A stretch of DNA of 64,000 nt from Lentimonas sp002292345 (GCA_964187655.1 CAXLMP010000068.1:1-64000); one strand, 5' to 3'; counted from the stretch's first letter, positions 1-8,509 are shown. A program made the numbers and translations. The notes: generated by a model not told the origin, from the letters alone.

Positions 1-1
1 A

Positions 2-40
2 AAAAAGCCGTCAAAAAAGTCAGTAGTGACGATAGGATAA
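2..40 (+). CDS. Possible C-terminal tail of a lysine-rich protein (partial)
   Basis: The first 39 bases read in one frame as a lysine-rich tail, KKPSKKSVVTIG, followed by TAA. The composition resembles the KKPSTK-type units of the H1-tailed DksA gene further along, so this could be the end of a basic protein whose body lies before the window. With only 12 codons it could equally be chance in an A-rich stretch. The other two plus frames also lack a recognisable product. Confidence 0.2.
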   Translation, partial: KKPSKKSVVTIG

Positions 41-481
41 GATATGTATTCACTTTACGGTTTCGGTATAGTTACTGCTCAAAGATTTTAAGGTAATATC
101 AAGGAAACCCAATTCGGATCAAATAAACAATGCCAATAAGAACCTATTTGGTGGCAGATGACTTGTAGGTCGATTAAACCTATAGCTGAATGCGATGAAA
201 AATCACCAGCAGCAGTGAATCAGGTTTTACTATCATGCTAGCGGATTGTTTGTTGTATGGTTTGGTTCTTGCCGAGTAGTTGCCAATCATTCGGCGATAA
301 CGGGGCGGTGGCCTGAGTCTATTAGTAGGCGTAGAACTCTCTTCGCTCAGGTACATAGTAACTGCACCTGAGTAAGCATGGAGCCTCTGCGCCGTGCGCG
401 AAGTGGGCGTGAGTATGACCCCACCGATCACAATTTGATAAAATAGAGTAAGTTCAATTAGTGGGATAAGATTATTGAAAT
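41..481. other. Intergenic region, no gene recognised
   Basis: About 440 bases with no convincing coding sequence. One 83-codon open frame lies on the minus strand (180-431), but its product is arginine-, serine- and proline-rich with no recognisable motif and I regard it as chance. No tRNA or strong terminator-like hairpin was seen. Confidence 0.5.
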
Positions 482-712
482 GTGGATAATTTAGACTTTC
501 CTATTTGCGATGTCGTAGCGATTGATCGTATTAATCGATTGGCATGGGCTGTTTCTGTAACCTTTAAAGAAATTGTGGCAAAACGGGCTCACAAGGTTCA
601 GGCGGCATCATTTCGATGCGACGGTCACTTAAAGCCGAAGGGTTTTCGTCTATGTCGCGCACGTGCGAACGGTCGAGGCACGAAACATCACAAGCACTTG
701 CGTAAGGATTAG
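482..712 (+). CDS. Small basic hypothetical protein paired with the next gene
   Basis: A 76-residue protein of unknown function. It starts at GTG, the first usable start after an in-frame TGA at 476-478. The N-terminal half is mixed and helix-like. The C-terminal half is strongly basic with three cysteines overall and ends in a His/Lys/Arg-rich tail (KHHKHLRKD), which suggests nucleic-acid or anionic-surface binding. It ends two bases before the ATG of the RNase H-like gene, so the two are probably co-transcribed. I do not recognise a family. The tight spacing is the main reason to believe it is real. Confidence 0.5.
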   Translation: MDNLDFPICDVVAIDRINRLAWAVSVTFKEIVAKRAHKVQAASFRCDGHLKPKGFRLCRARANGRGTKHHKHLRKD

Positions 713-714
713 AT

Positions 715-1269
715 ATGGATTCAAATAATATAACGCGCTACACCAATGGGCTAGAGCCAGATTTACCGCTTTTGGCAGTTGATCTAGGCTACAGTGCACG
801 ATCAAAGTCTTGCGGTGTGGCTTGGGCGGGTGGTGCTGTGGTTCAGTCATTTGAGTTTGGTGAGTGCATTGAAGCAGTTGCACAGCAGCTTTCTAGGGAG
901 GGGCGACATACGCTGATTCTTGAGGCGGTACTATCCACTTATCATTCGCCCCAAGGAAACCCGACGATTCGTGGTGAGTTTGAGAAAGGCCGTGGTTGGT
1001 ATCATGGCCCAGGTGTTAGCACCTTTGCAGCTGCGCTTCGCTTTGTGGGCGAGTTGCATCGAGTCTTACCGAAAGACCTGCGACCGATTCCCTTGGTTGA
1101 GGGTTTTTTAAGTTATAAGCCAGTGCGCACTGCGCATTCTGAAGATGCGCGGCGTTTGCTTGTGGAATTTGATCAAGCTGAGCGCTTTGAAGCGCTTTCA
1201 GGTAGTGAGCCGATTTGCGACTTGTTCGATGGTGTGCCGCAGATACGTCGTTACAATAAGCCTGCCTGA
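715..1269 (+). CDS. Uncharacterised protein, possible RNase H-like fold
   Basis: A 184-residue protein with no confident family. The start of the core, AVDLGYSARSKSCGVAWAGG (residues 21-40), looks like the first strand pair of an RNase H/actin-like fold, with Asp23 placed as in DUF429- or RuvC-type nucleases. Further acidic residues at Glu70 (LILEAV), Glu129 (LVEGF) and Asp144 (HSEDARRLL) could complete a metal site. No signal peptide or membrane segment. The ATG follows the preceding small basic gene by two bases and has a weak AAGGA about 7 bases upstream, one of the few Shine-Dalgarno-like signals here. A nuclease role is inference from fold-like pattern only; a sugar-kinase-like fold is an alternative. 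Confidence 0.7.
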   Translation: MDSNNITRYTNGLEPDLPLLAVDLGYSARSKSCGVAWAGGAVVQSFEFGECIEAVAQQLSREGRHTLILEAVLSTYHSPQGNPTIRGEFEKGRGWYHGPGVSTFAAALRFVGELHRVLPKDLRPIPLVEGFLSYKPVRTAHSEDARRLLVEFDQAERFEALSGSEPICDLFDGVPQIRRYNKPA

Positions 1270-1427
1270 GTTTCGCCCTGCTCGGAAGTCGCGTACCTAA
1301 AAGGGCAACTGCAGTGATCGCAGTCTTTTGGGGTGTTGTTGGATGAGTGCGTCTTCAGCAATTATCTTTCGATCAAGTTTGATCTGCCATGGGCGGCTCG
1401 TTTGATGGTAATTTAAAATTACCTGTC

Positions 1428-1457
1428 TTGAGTGTTCCGAGGAAATCGATGTATAAT
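1428..1457 (+). promoter_or_regulatory. Sigma70-type promoter placed for a leaderless mRNA
   Basis: TTGAGT at 1428-1433, an 18-base spacer and a perfect TATAAT at 1452-1457. Transcription would start about 7-8 bases after the -10 box, essentially at the ATG at 1465, so the kinase mRNA would lack a leader. Confidence 0.6.
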
Positions 1458-1464
1458 CGAAACT

Positions 1465-2451
1465 ATGAGAGCATATCTAGGTATTGATGGTGGTGGCACG
1501 CACACGCGCAGTCTTCTTATTTCGGAGACTGGCAATATTCTTGGACGTGCTGTTGTTGGTCCGTCAAATGTTCAACAAATAAGCAGTCAGGCGCTTCGGA
1601 GTACTCTTCAGCAATTGTTGAATCTGACATTTATAAATTTACCCGATGAGATTGAGAGCATCGCTTCGTGCTTTGGCCTTGCAGGTGCTGCTTCTGCTCA
1701 CAACAAAGAGGACATTCACGCCACCTTAGGCAGCTTGATACCAGTACCATCTGAGCCTCCGAAACTGACTTCTGATGCGCACATCGCATTGGTTGGGGCC
1801 CTTGGTGATTGCCCAGGGCTAATGCTAGCCGCGGGTACCGGTTCGATTTGCTTGGGACGCGATGCTAATGGCATCATTCATCAAACTGGGGGTTTGGGGG
1901 CCGTCTTCGACGATTTGGGCAGCGGCTTTTGGATTGGTCGAAAAGCTGTGCAAATGTCTTTTCAAGAGTCCGATGGACGTCGACCCTCGGGGCCATGGCA
2001 AAGCAATGTCTTGAGGCTGCTAAGCTGCAATACGATTGAACAGTTGCAGTGTAAATTAAAGACCGGCGATATTAACAATTCACATGTCGCTGCACTTGCG
2101 CCGATGGTGATGCAGTTGTCTCTGGAAGGAGTCAGTGTCGCAGCTGACATTCTGAATAATGCAGTCCGCGAATTGGTTGCGGTCATCTCAACGACTTATG
2201 GTAAAGTGAAGCTCCGGACCGCGCATCTAGTGTTAGTGGGTGGACTGCTAGAGCAGTCCGAGCTATTACGTGACCAGTTATCGGCTGCACTCAAAATCGA
2301 GGAGCCAGAAATTCAGATCCAAAAGAGTTTGATGTGCCCGATTGCTGGTGCGGTTGTTCTCGCCTGTCAGGAGTCGAACAATAATGTCCCGAATGAACTT
2401 GAACAGGCATTGATTGCTCTGGGCACTGATTCCTCAGTGATTACAAGATAA
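1465..2451 (+). CDS. BadF/BadG/BcrA/BcrD-type ATPase, N-acetylglucosamine kinase-like
   Basis: A 328-residue member of the ASKHA sugar-kinase/ATPase superfamily. The N-terminal phosphate-binding signature YLGIDGGGTHTRSLL directly follows Met1. A second phosphate motif, LMLAAGTGSICLG, lies near residue 120, followed by GGLGAVFDDLGSGFWIGRKA, which is typical of bacterial and eukaryotic N-acetylglucosamine kinases. Probable reaction: ATP-dependent phosphorylation of an amino sugar salvaged from cell wall or glycans; the substrate is inferred. I start at ATG 1465 rather than an upstream start at 1432, because the family begins at this motif and a TATAAT ends 7 bases before it. Downstream lies convergent lspA. 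Confidence 0.85.
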   Translation: MRAYLGIDGGGTHTRSLLISETGNILGRAVVGPSNVQQISSQALRSTLQQLLNLTFINLPDEIESIASCFGLAGAASAHNKEDIHATLGSLIPVPSEPPKLTSDAHIALVGALGDCPGLMLAAGTGSICLGRDANGIIHQTGGLGAVFDDLGSGFWIGRKAVQMSFQESDGRRPSGPWQSNVLRLLSCNTIEQLQCKLKTGDINNSHVAALAPMVMQLSLEGVSVAADILNNAVRELVAVISTTYGKVKLRTAHLVLVGGLLEQSELLRDQLSAALKIEEPEIQIQKSLMCPIAGAVVLACQESNNNVPNELEQALIALGTDSSVITR

Positions 2452-2514
2452 ATTAAATACTGAAACCCTCAATTCGAATTGGGTCTTGATGCTGATAACG
2501 ACCTATTTTTATCG

Positions 2515-3054
2515 TTATTTACCTTCGCCTCCAAACGCTCCGGCCTGAAAGAAGCTCAAGGTAATGTAGGTAAATACTCCGATCACGATACCACAGTCTG
2601 CTACGTTAAAAGCTGGATAGCGCCCAGTCGGCAGCACCAAAGGAATGGTAAAACCTAAATGGAAATCCAGGAAGTCGATAACATGTCCGTGAACTAGACG
2701 ATCGACGAGGTTGCCTAGCACACCGCCGATCAGTAAGCCAAAAGCGAGTTGCATTGAACTGCGGTGGAGTTCAAGTGTATGGCGAAATCTGTAAATCGCC
2801 GAGAGTGCAATCAATGCAAATAGGGCGAGGATCTCACCGTGGCCAGAGAACATTCCCCATGCAGCACCTTCGTTGCCAATATGTACAATGTAAAAGAAGT
2901 GTTCGATCACTTCGATGACATCGCCATCGTGCGGATAAAAATAACTATCCAACGCCAGATTGTTGAAAATCCAGATCTTGGTGAGTTGATCGGCCGCAAA
3001 CACGATCAGCGCAGTAATAAGTAATCGCTTATAGGAAGTGTTTGGAGTTTTCAA
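2515..3054 (-). CDS. lspA: Lipoprotein signal peptidase II
   Basis: A 179-residue inner-membrane aspartyl protease that removes the signal peptide from diacylglyceryl-prolipoproteins. Family landmarks are present: FAADQLTKIWI near residue 20, GNEGAAWGMF (the NxGxA segment), GGVLGNLVDRLVHGHVIDFL with the first catalytic Asp, and FNVADCGIVIG with the second. Four hydrophobic segments fit. No ATG lies at the expected position; TTG at 3052-3054 is chosen because an in-frame stop lies about 30 bases further out and the next usable start would remove the first membrane segment. It follows dksA on the same strand, but a terminator sits between them. Its substrates include the predicted lipoproteins at 13063 and 54574. 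Confidence 0.92.
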   Translation of the reverse strand: MKTPNTSYKRLLITALIVFAADQLTKIWIFNNLALDSYFYPHDGDVIEVIEHFFYIVHIGNEGAAWGMFSGHGEILALFALIALSAIYRFRHTLELHRSSMQLAFGLLIGGVLGNLVDRLVHGHVIDFLDFHLGFTIPLVLPTGRYPAFNVADCGIVIGVFTYITLSFFQAGAFGGEGK

Positions 3055-3104
3055 TTTTAACGTAATAAAGATCGAGTAAGACTAGTTTTCGTTTACAAAA
3101 TAAA

Positions 3105-3133
3105 AATGGTGCCGTCTACGAGAAGGCACCATT
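3105..3133 (-). terminator. Intrinsic terminator after dksA
   Basis: A 9-bp perfect stem (AATGGTGCC / GGCACCATT) with an 11-base loop. On the minus strand it is followed by TTTTTATTTTG. It ends the ileS-dksA transcript ahead of lspA, allowing only read-through into lspA. Confidence 0.85.
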
Positions 3134-3166
3134 CGAAAGGAATTTTCTTAAGTGAACAGTGAGCTT

Positions 3167-4498
3167 TTAATCGTCATCGTCCGACGTGATCTTTGGCGCA
3201 TCGGCACTGTCAGCGAAAAGTCCACCTGCAATGCGTTCGATCTTACGGTGCTGGTTTTTTTCGAATTCAGCTTGGCCTTCGACTGAGTAGCGAGCGAAGG
3301 GCACGGCTGCGAGGCGATCTTTACTGATTGTTTTGCCTGTGACTTCGCAGACTCCATAAGTACCTTCCTTAATACGGAGAATTGCTTCTTCGACTTCGTT
3401 GAGGGCTTCTTGCTCACTTGATACGAGACTGAGTGCAAAGTCGCGGTCAAAAGCATCGGTGCCAGCATCGGCTTCGAGTTTACGATCTCCTTCATCGCGC
3501 GATGCGTGCTGCAGCGTGTCGGAGGTGTGGAGGTCGAGTTCATCGCTGACGTGCTGACGCAGATTGAGCAAAAGTTTGTAATATTTCTTCCACTTTTTAG
3601 GGATCGATTCATCTTCGAGTGAAGTGACCTTCTTCTTTTCTGCTGGATTGAAGCCTAGAATGTCTGCGAGTGAGGCAGCGCCGAGTACGCGTTTCTTAAC
3701 AGGCTTATCTTTGACGATGGCCTTCTTTTTGACTGGTGCGAGTTTTTTTACCGCGGGTTCATCCGGTATCGACTTAATTTCTTTTTTACGAGTTGCAACG
3801 AGAGCCTCTACGTCATCAAAAGAAAAAGCGATTGGTGTAGCCTTATTACTAGCAGCTTCACCTTCGCGTGCGACCGACGGATTCTTGACTAAAGGAATAG
3901 CTTTAGCGGCTTGATTAGTTATGGATTTTTTAACCGCAACCTTGCTGGCTGGTTTCTTGGCGACAGCTTTTTTCGCTTTTGCCTTAGTAGCCGGTTTCTT
4001 AGCGACAGCTTTTTTCGCCTTTGCTTTAGACGCTGGTTTCTTAGCGACAGCTTTTTTCGCCTTTGCCTTAGTAGCCGGTTTCTTGGCGACAGCTTTTTTC
4101 GCTTTTGCCTTAGTAGCCGGTTTTTTAGTGGCAGCTTTTTTCGCCTTTGCCTTAGTCGACGGTTTTTTAGTGGAAGCTTTTTTTACCTTTGCCTTAGTAG
4201 CCGGTTTCTTGGCGACAGCTTTTTTCGCTTTTGCCTTAGTAGCGGGTTTCTTAGCGACAGCTTTTTTCGCTTTTGCCTTAGTCGCTGGTTTCTTGGCGAC
4301 AGTCTTTTTCGCCTTAGATGCTGGTTTCTTGGCGACAGTCTTTTTCGCCTTTGCCTTAGTCGCTGGTTTCTTGGCGACAGTCTTTTTCGCCTTAGATGCT
4401 GGTTTCTTGGCGACAGCTTTTTTAACTGCAGACTTTTTTACAGATTTTTTAGCTACAGTTTTTTTTGCGGCAGATGATTTGGTCTTCTTGATAGTCAT
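3167..4498 (-). CDS. DksA/TraR-family regulator with a long histone-H1-like tail
   Basis: 443 residues in two parts. Residues 1 to about 200 are a low-complexity Lys/Ala/Pro/Thr region with twelve KKPA[ST]K or KKPSTK units, very like the C-terminal tail of histone H1 or AlgP. A linker (200-300) leads to a DksA/TraR module: a coiled-coil hairpin (about 303-380) with acidic residues at its tip (DEGDRKLEAD), then YGVCEVTGKTISKDRLAAVP. Only the first of the four zinc-binding cysteines remains (Cys384), as in known degenerate-finger DksA-like proteins. The C-terminus is acidic (DDDD). DksA proteins bind the RNA polymerase secondary channel and alter initiation with ppGpp; the tail probably binds DNA, which is inference. 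It lies 20 bases after ileS and is likely co-transcribed with it. Confidence 0.88.
   Translation of the reverse strand: MTIKKTKSSAAKKTVAKKSVKKSAVKKAVAKKPASKAKKTVAKKPATKAKAKKTVAKKPASKAKKTVAKKPATKAKAKKAVAKKPATKAKAKKAVAKKPATKAKVKKASTKKPSTKAKAKKAATKKPATKAKAKKAVAKKPATKAKAKKAVAKKPASKAKAKKAVAKKPATKAKAKKAVAKKPASKVAVKKSITNQAAKAIPLVKNPSVAREGEAASNKATPIAFSFDDVEALVATRKKEIKSIPDEPAVKKLAPVKKKAIVKDKPVKKRVLGAASLADILGFNPAEKKKVTSLEDESIPKKWKKYYKLLLNLRQHVSDELDLHTSDTLQHASRDEGDRKLEADAGTDAFDRDFALSLVSSEQEALNEVEEAILRIKEGTYGVCEVTGKTISKDRLAAVPFARYSVEGQAEFEKNQHRKIERIAGGLFADSADAPKITSDDDD
3900..4450. repeat. Tandem repeats encoding the Lys/Ala-rich DksA tail
   Basis: Imperfect tandem repeats of 42-48 bases coding for KKPATKAKAKKAVA-type units. 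Some neighbouring units are almost identical at the DNA level, which points to recent expansion or slippage, so the tail length may vary between strains. Confidence 0.85.
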
Positions 4499-4518
4499 TG
4501 ATAAGATAGAGTGGGGTG

Positions 4519-7347
4519 TTATTTATTAGAGTCTGAAATTTGTTTAAGTGCTTTAGCGCAACGAGGGGAGACGGCGCCCCAAGTATCGGTCTCGACTAGC
4601 GCAGGCACCCAGCGCCAACTGCGTGGGCAGCGTACCCCATCAGCATGTGCGACTTCGACTGTAAGTTCGGTTACAGTGTTGTCTTCGACGACTGTAACTT
4701 GAGAAAGAATAAAAAGTTCTGGTAGATCTGATTCATATTGTTTGAGGCGCGCGAACTCTGGGTCACTCAGCGAGCCAGTAATCGTAGCTTTCGCGTCGAG
4801 GCTTTGTCCGATTGCTTTCTCTTGGCGGAGTTCTTCTAATCCATCGTTGAGCTTTTCGGAGAGGAAAGTGCGTAGGGCACGGATGTCGCGGGCGACTTCG
4901 GGCTGATCCCACGCGTTATCCACAGAGGGCCAGCCGCTGAGTGCGATCGGTTTGTCGGTAAAGTCGCTGTCGTTCTGGGCATAGCTCCATGCTTCGTCGG
5001 CTGTGTGCGGGATTAATGGCGCGACTAAGCGTGTGAATACGCTAAATATAATACTGATCGCAGTCTGTGAAGAGCGGCGCAGCGGGTCATCAGGCGCACA
5101 GGTATAGAGACGATCTTTGAGGATGTCATGGTAAGTGGCCGATAGTACATTTGCGCAGAATGGATCAATGATATCCTTAAATGCGCGGTGAAATTCGTAG
5201 GCTTCGTAGGCTTCGGTAACCTTACGCACGAGTTGTGCGAGTTCGTCGAGTGCCCACTGGTCAATTGCATTGAGCTCTGCGAGTGGCACCGCATTGATGG
5301 CTGCGTCGAAATCATATAGATTACTGATCTGGAAGCGCAGGGTATTACGCATGTTGCGATAATTATTTGAAACATTGCGCACGATCTTATCGGATACGGG
5401 CACATCGCCACGGTAATCTTGCGAGCAGATCCATAGGCGTACGACGTCTGCACCGTAACTTTGGATCCATTCAGGAAGTGACCGGGCCTCTCCGTCGCTC
5501 TTGGATAGCTTGGTGCCATCTTCTTTAACGACGAAGCCGTGAGTGAGTAGATTCTTATAAGGCGCTGCTTTGTCGGCGATGACAGAAGTCCAGAGGGAGC
5601 TTTGAAACCACCCGCGATGTTGATCACTACCTTCGAGGTAGAGGTCTGCTGGCCAGCTTAAATTGGCGCGCTTCTGCAGTACGGCGCGATGGCTAGTGCC
5701 TGAGTCGATCCAGACATCGAGTGTGTCAGTGCCAGATTTGAGTTGAGCCGCAGTTGGCCAAGTATCTGGCAAAGTGATGCCTTCGAGTAATTCGGCGGTC
5801 GTTTGCTCAAACCAAATATTAGTGCCACCTACAGCGACTTTTTTAGCAATGGCGCGGATGACGCCAGCGTCAATGAATGCTTCGCCGTCTTCATTGTAAA
5901 AGGCAGGGATAGGAACGCCCCAGGTACGCTGGCGACTGATGCACCAGTCTGGGCGGTTTTCAACAGCAGCACGGATACGTTTCTCACCCCAAGCAGGGAT
6001 AAAGTTAACATCATTGAGTGCTTCGAGTGCGAGCTTGCGGTCGCCGCCCTTGTCGAGCGCGATGAACCATTGATCCATAGCGCGGAAAATCACTGGAGTT
6101 TTGGAGCGCCAACAATGCGGGTAGCTGTGAGTGATGGTCTTCTTGGCGATTAATGCGCCGTTTTGGCCGATGATTTTCAGTACGCCACGGTTGGCATCGC
6201 TAATTTTACCATCTTCGAGCACGGAGAGACCGACCAATTCGGCAGGCACTTGGCCATCGTCAACGTAGCAACCATTGTCATCAAGTGGACAATACACGTC
6301 GATTCCGTTGTTGATTCCGGTAATATAGTCGTCTTGACCGTGGCCTGGTGCTGTGTGCACGCAACCAGTGCCACTTTCGGTGGTGACGTAGTCCGCGAGT
6401 AGGATAGGGCTCGGACGGTCGATGAATGGGTGACGCGCTTCGAGCCTCTCCATCGCAGTGCCGAGGAAAGTATTGATTGTTTCTGCATCTTCGAGCTTGC
6501 AGGCTTCGATGACCTCATCACGCAGAGCAGAGGCGACGATAATGGTGCTTTGATTGCTGGATTTGATAGCGCTGTATTCGATCTTTGGATTCACTGAGAC
6601 TGCCATGTTAGCGGGCAAGGTCCATGCTGTGGTGGTCCAGATCAGCACCGAAGCAGGCTCTTCGAGCGCGAGTACCTTGAGTGCTTCAGCGGAGAGGCCG
6701 AGCTTTACATAGATCGAAACGCTTTTGTGGTCGCGGTATTCGATCTCAGCCTCTGCTAGAGCGGTCGCGCAAGGAATTGACCAGTAAACTGGCTTTTTGC
6801 TGCGGTAAACGATATCTTTTTCAACGAAGCTGGCGAAAGTTTCGAGTTGTGTCGCTTCGTAATCTGGGTGGATCGTCCAATATTCGTTGTCCCAATCGGC
6901 TAAAACACCGAGGCGTTTGAACTGCTCGCGCTGGCTAAGACGGTATTTGTCGGCAAATTTTGCGCAGGCTTCACGCACTTCGAGCGCGGTGTAGTCGGTG
7001 CGTCCGGTCTCTTGTAGTTCACGAGAGACTTTGTGCTCGATTGGTAAGCCATGACTGTCCCAACCTGGAATATAAGGGGCGTTGTAGCCCTGCATCCATT
7101 TAAATCGTAAGATAGTGTCCTTCAACGTCTTATTGAGGGCGTGACCGAGATGCAGGTCGCCGTTGGTAAACGGTGGTCCGTCGTGCAAAATGAAGGTTGG
7201 ACCCACAGCATTCTTCGCTTGAATTTTGCCGTAAAGGTCAAGTTTTTCCCAGTGCTCAATACGAGCGGGTTCGCGTTCAACCAGGTTGCCGCGCATTGGG
7301 AAGGCGGTTTCTGGGAGGTTGAGCGTATTTTTGAGGTCTAGAGCCAT
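4519..7347 (-). CDS. ileS: Isoleucyl-tRNA synthetase
   Basis: A 942-residue class I synthetase that charges tRNA-Ile. The HIGH-type motif is PPFTNGDLHLGHA (HLGH, residues 66-69) and the KMSKS-type motif is GTKLSKSDGEA near residue 612. The CP1 editing domain is indicated by WTTTAWTLPAN and by GTGCVHTAPGHGQDDY. The C-terminal zinc-binding segment is degenerate: GVRCPRSWRW and SPRCAKAL keep only two of the usual four cysteines. The upstream sequence has no T-box and no Shine-Dalgarno; an inverted repeat lies at 7392-7408. It is first in the order ileS, dksA, lspA. ileS-lspA is a common pair in bacteria; the dksA-like gene between them is the variation. Confidence 0.96.
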   Translation of the reverse strand: MALDLKNTLNLPETAFPMRGNLVEREPARIEHWEKLDLYGKIQAKNAVGPTFILHDGPPFTNGDLHLGHALNKTLKDTILRFKWMQGYNAPYIPGWDSHGLPIEHKVSRELQETGRTDYTALEVREACAKFADKYRLSQREQFKRLGVLADWDNEYWTIHPDYEATQLETFASFVEKDIVYRSKKPVYWSIPCATALAEAEIEYRDHKSVSIYVKLGLSAEALKVLALEEPASVLIWTTTAWTLPANMAVSVNPKIEYSAIKSSNQSTIIVASALRDEVIEACKLEDAETINTFLGTAMERLEARHPFIDRPSPILLADYVTTESGTGCVHTAPGHGQDDYITGINNGIDVYCPLDDNGCYVDDGQVPAELVGLSVLEDGKISDANRGVLKIIGQNGALIAKKTITHSYPHCWRSKTPVIFRAMDQWFIALDKGGDRKLALEALNDVNFIPAWGEKRIRAAVENRPDWCISRQRTWGVPIPAFYNEDGEAFIDAGVIRAIAKKVAVGGTNIWFEQTTAELLEGITLPDTWPTAAQLKSGTDTLDVWIDSGTSHRAVLQKRANLSWPADLYLEGSDQHRGWFQSSLWTSVIADKAAPYKNLLTHGFVVKEDGTKLSKSDGEARSLPEWIQSYGADVVRLWICSQDYRGDVPVSDKIVRNVSNNYRNMRNTLRFQISNLYDFDAAINAVPLAELNAIDQWALDELAQLVRKVTEAYEAYEFHRAFKDIIDPFCANVLSATYHDILKDRLYTCAPDDPLRRSSQTAISIIFSVFTRLVAPLIPHTADEAWSYAQNDSDFTDKPIALSGWPSVDNAWDQPEVARDIRALRTFLSEKLNDGLEELRQEKAIGQSLDAKATITGSLSDPEFARLKQYESDLPELFILSQVTVVEDNTVTELTVEVAHADGVRCPRSWRWVPALVETDTWGAVSPRCAKALKQISDSNK

Positions 7348-7391
7348 TATTTAGATACCGAGGGCCATTTAAAAACGGCGAATGTGTTTTT

Positions 7392-7408
7392 TTGACTTCT
7401 CAAGTCAA
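7392..7408. repeat. Perfect short inverted repeat between ileS and the exchanger gene
   Basis: TTGACTT, a 3-base loop and AAGTCAA. It lies between two divergent genes, 45 bases from the ileS start. The T-run is on the wrong side for a terminator of either gene, so an operator or a -35-like overlap is possible. No regulator can be assigned. Confidence 0.4.
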
Positions 7409-7498
7409 GCACACAGAATTTTCTCGCAGATGTTTAGCTTTCGCGCTTGTTAGGTTGCGCTCGATCAGGCACCTGCTGAGCCTTTCTTTTAAAATCCA

Positions 7499-8509
7499 AT
7501 GACACTCGCACTTATTAGTCTTCCGTATCCCGATCTCCCTTTATTAGCGCTCTTGGCTATTTCGCTGGTGGGATTTGTTGCGCTGGCTTTCGGCGGCGAT
7601 TGGTTGACCCGTGGTGCCGTAGCGATTTCGAGTAACTTGAAGATAAATCCAGTGGTCATTGGCCTGACTGTGGTTTCGATTGCAACCTCGATGCCTGAAA
7701 TGGCGACTTCGCTGACGGCTGCTAAGGATAATCCTGGCATAGCGTTGGGCAATATCCTCGGTAGTAACATTGCCAACATCGGCCTGATCCTGGGAATCGC
7801 TGCAATGATCGCGCCGCTAAAGATCCACTTGCGGTTGATTCGTCGTGAGGTGCCGATCCTGATTTTGGTCACGCTGTTATTTGCTTTGTTTGCGCTTGGC
7901 GGTGGGTTTCAGCGCGTTGAGGGCATCGTCTTGCTTGGGCTGACAGTGGTCTATCTAATTTATATCGTGCATAGTGCCAAGCAGCAGGATTCTCAAGTAG
8001 TTGCAGATGAGTTCGCCAAAAGCGCTAAGCAGGTTCAGCATAAATCGACGATCAAGGCTTTGTTGATTGTTGCACTGGGTGCTGCTGCGTTGGCCTTCGG
8101 GGCGAATTTACTGGTTGCTACAAGCGTCGAGATTGCGACTCGGATGGGCATCAGTGATTTGTTTATCGGCCTCTCGATCGTAGCGATTGGCACGAGTTTG
8201 CCAGAGTTGGCCGCTTCGATCGCCGCGGTGCGCGCAGGGCATGGTGATTTGTGTGCGGGTAATATCGTTGGCTCCAACTTGTTTAATATGCTGCTGATCG
8301 GTGGCGGTGCGTCGACTCTTGCCGGTATGGATGTACACGATGAATTACTACTGATTGAGTTTCCCGCACTCGTGCTACTTTCAGTGCTGCTTCTATGGAT
8401 ATTTAAGAGCGGACATACCGTCAGCCGAGGCGAGGGTGCGCTCTTGCTTTTGCTATACCTTGCGATTCTGTCGATTTCAGGCCTTTCGCAATTTGGCTAT
8501 CTTTTCTAA
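7499..8509 (+). CDS. CaCA-family Na+/Ca2+ (or K+) exchanger, YrbG-like
   Basis: A 336-residue inner-membrane cation exchanger of the CaCA superfamily. The two inverted alpha repeats are clear: GLTVVSIATSMPEMATSL near residue 60 and GLSIVAIGTSLPELAASI near residue 223, each carrying the GxS[ML]PE ion-binding core, followed by GNILGSNIANIG and GNIVGSNLFNML. About ten hydrophobic segments are split by a short polar loop (residues 160-180), the usual length for prokaryotic members. It probably exports Ca2+ against an inward Na+ or H+ gradient. The ATG has no Shine-Dalgarno. It is followed by gpmI 34 bases downstream and could be co-transcribed with it. Confidence 0.9.
   Translation: MTLALISLPYPDLPLLALLAISLVGFVALAFGGDWLTRGAVAISSNLKINPVVIGLTVVSIATSMPEMATSLTAAKDNPGIALGNILGSNIANIGLILGIAAMIAPLKIHLRLIRREVPILILVTLLFALFALGGGFQRVEGIVLLGLTVVYLIYIVHSAKQQDSQVVADEFAKSAKQVQHKSTIKALLIVALGAAALAFGANLLVATSVEIATRMGISDLFIGLSIVAIGTSLPELAASIAAVRAGHGDLCAGNIVGSNLFNMLLIGGGASTLAGMDVHDELLLIEFPALVLLSVLLLWIFKSGHTVSRGEGALLLLLYLAILSISGLSQFGYLF

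Noticed and set aside
180..431. An 83-codon minus-strand frame near the window start
   Set aside because: Low-quality composition, no motif, no plausible start signal and no neighbour to support it.
3911..4529. Long plus-strand frames (188 and 202 codons) opposite the dksA tail
   Set aside because: They are Phe/Leu/Ala-rich complements of the Lys/Ala repeats; the minus-strand DksA reading explains them fully.
4680..7498. T-box leader for ileS
   Set aside because: Only about 150 bases separate ileS from the divergent gene; no T-box sequence or specifier stem is visible.
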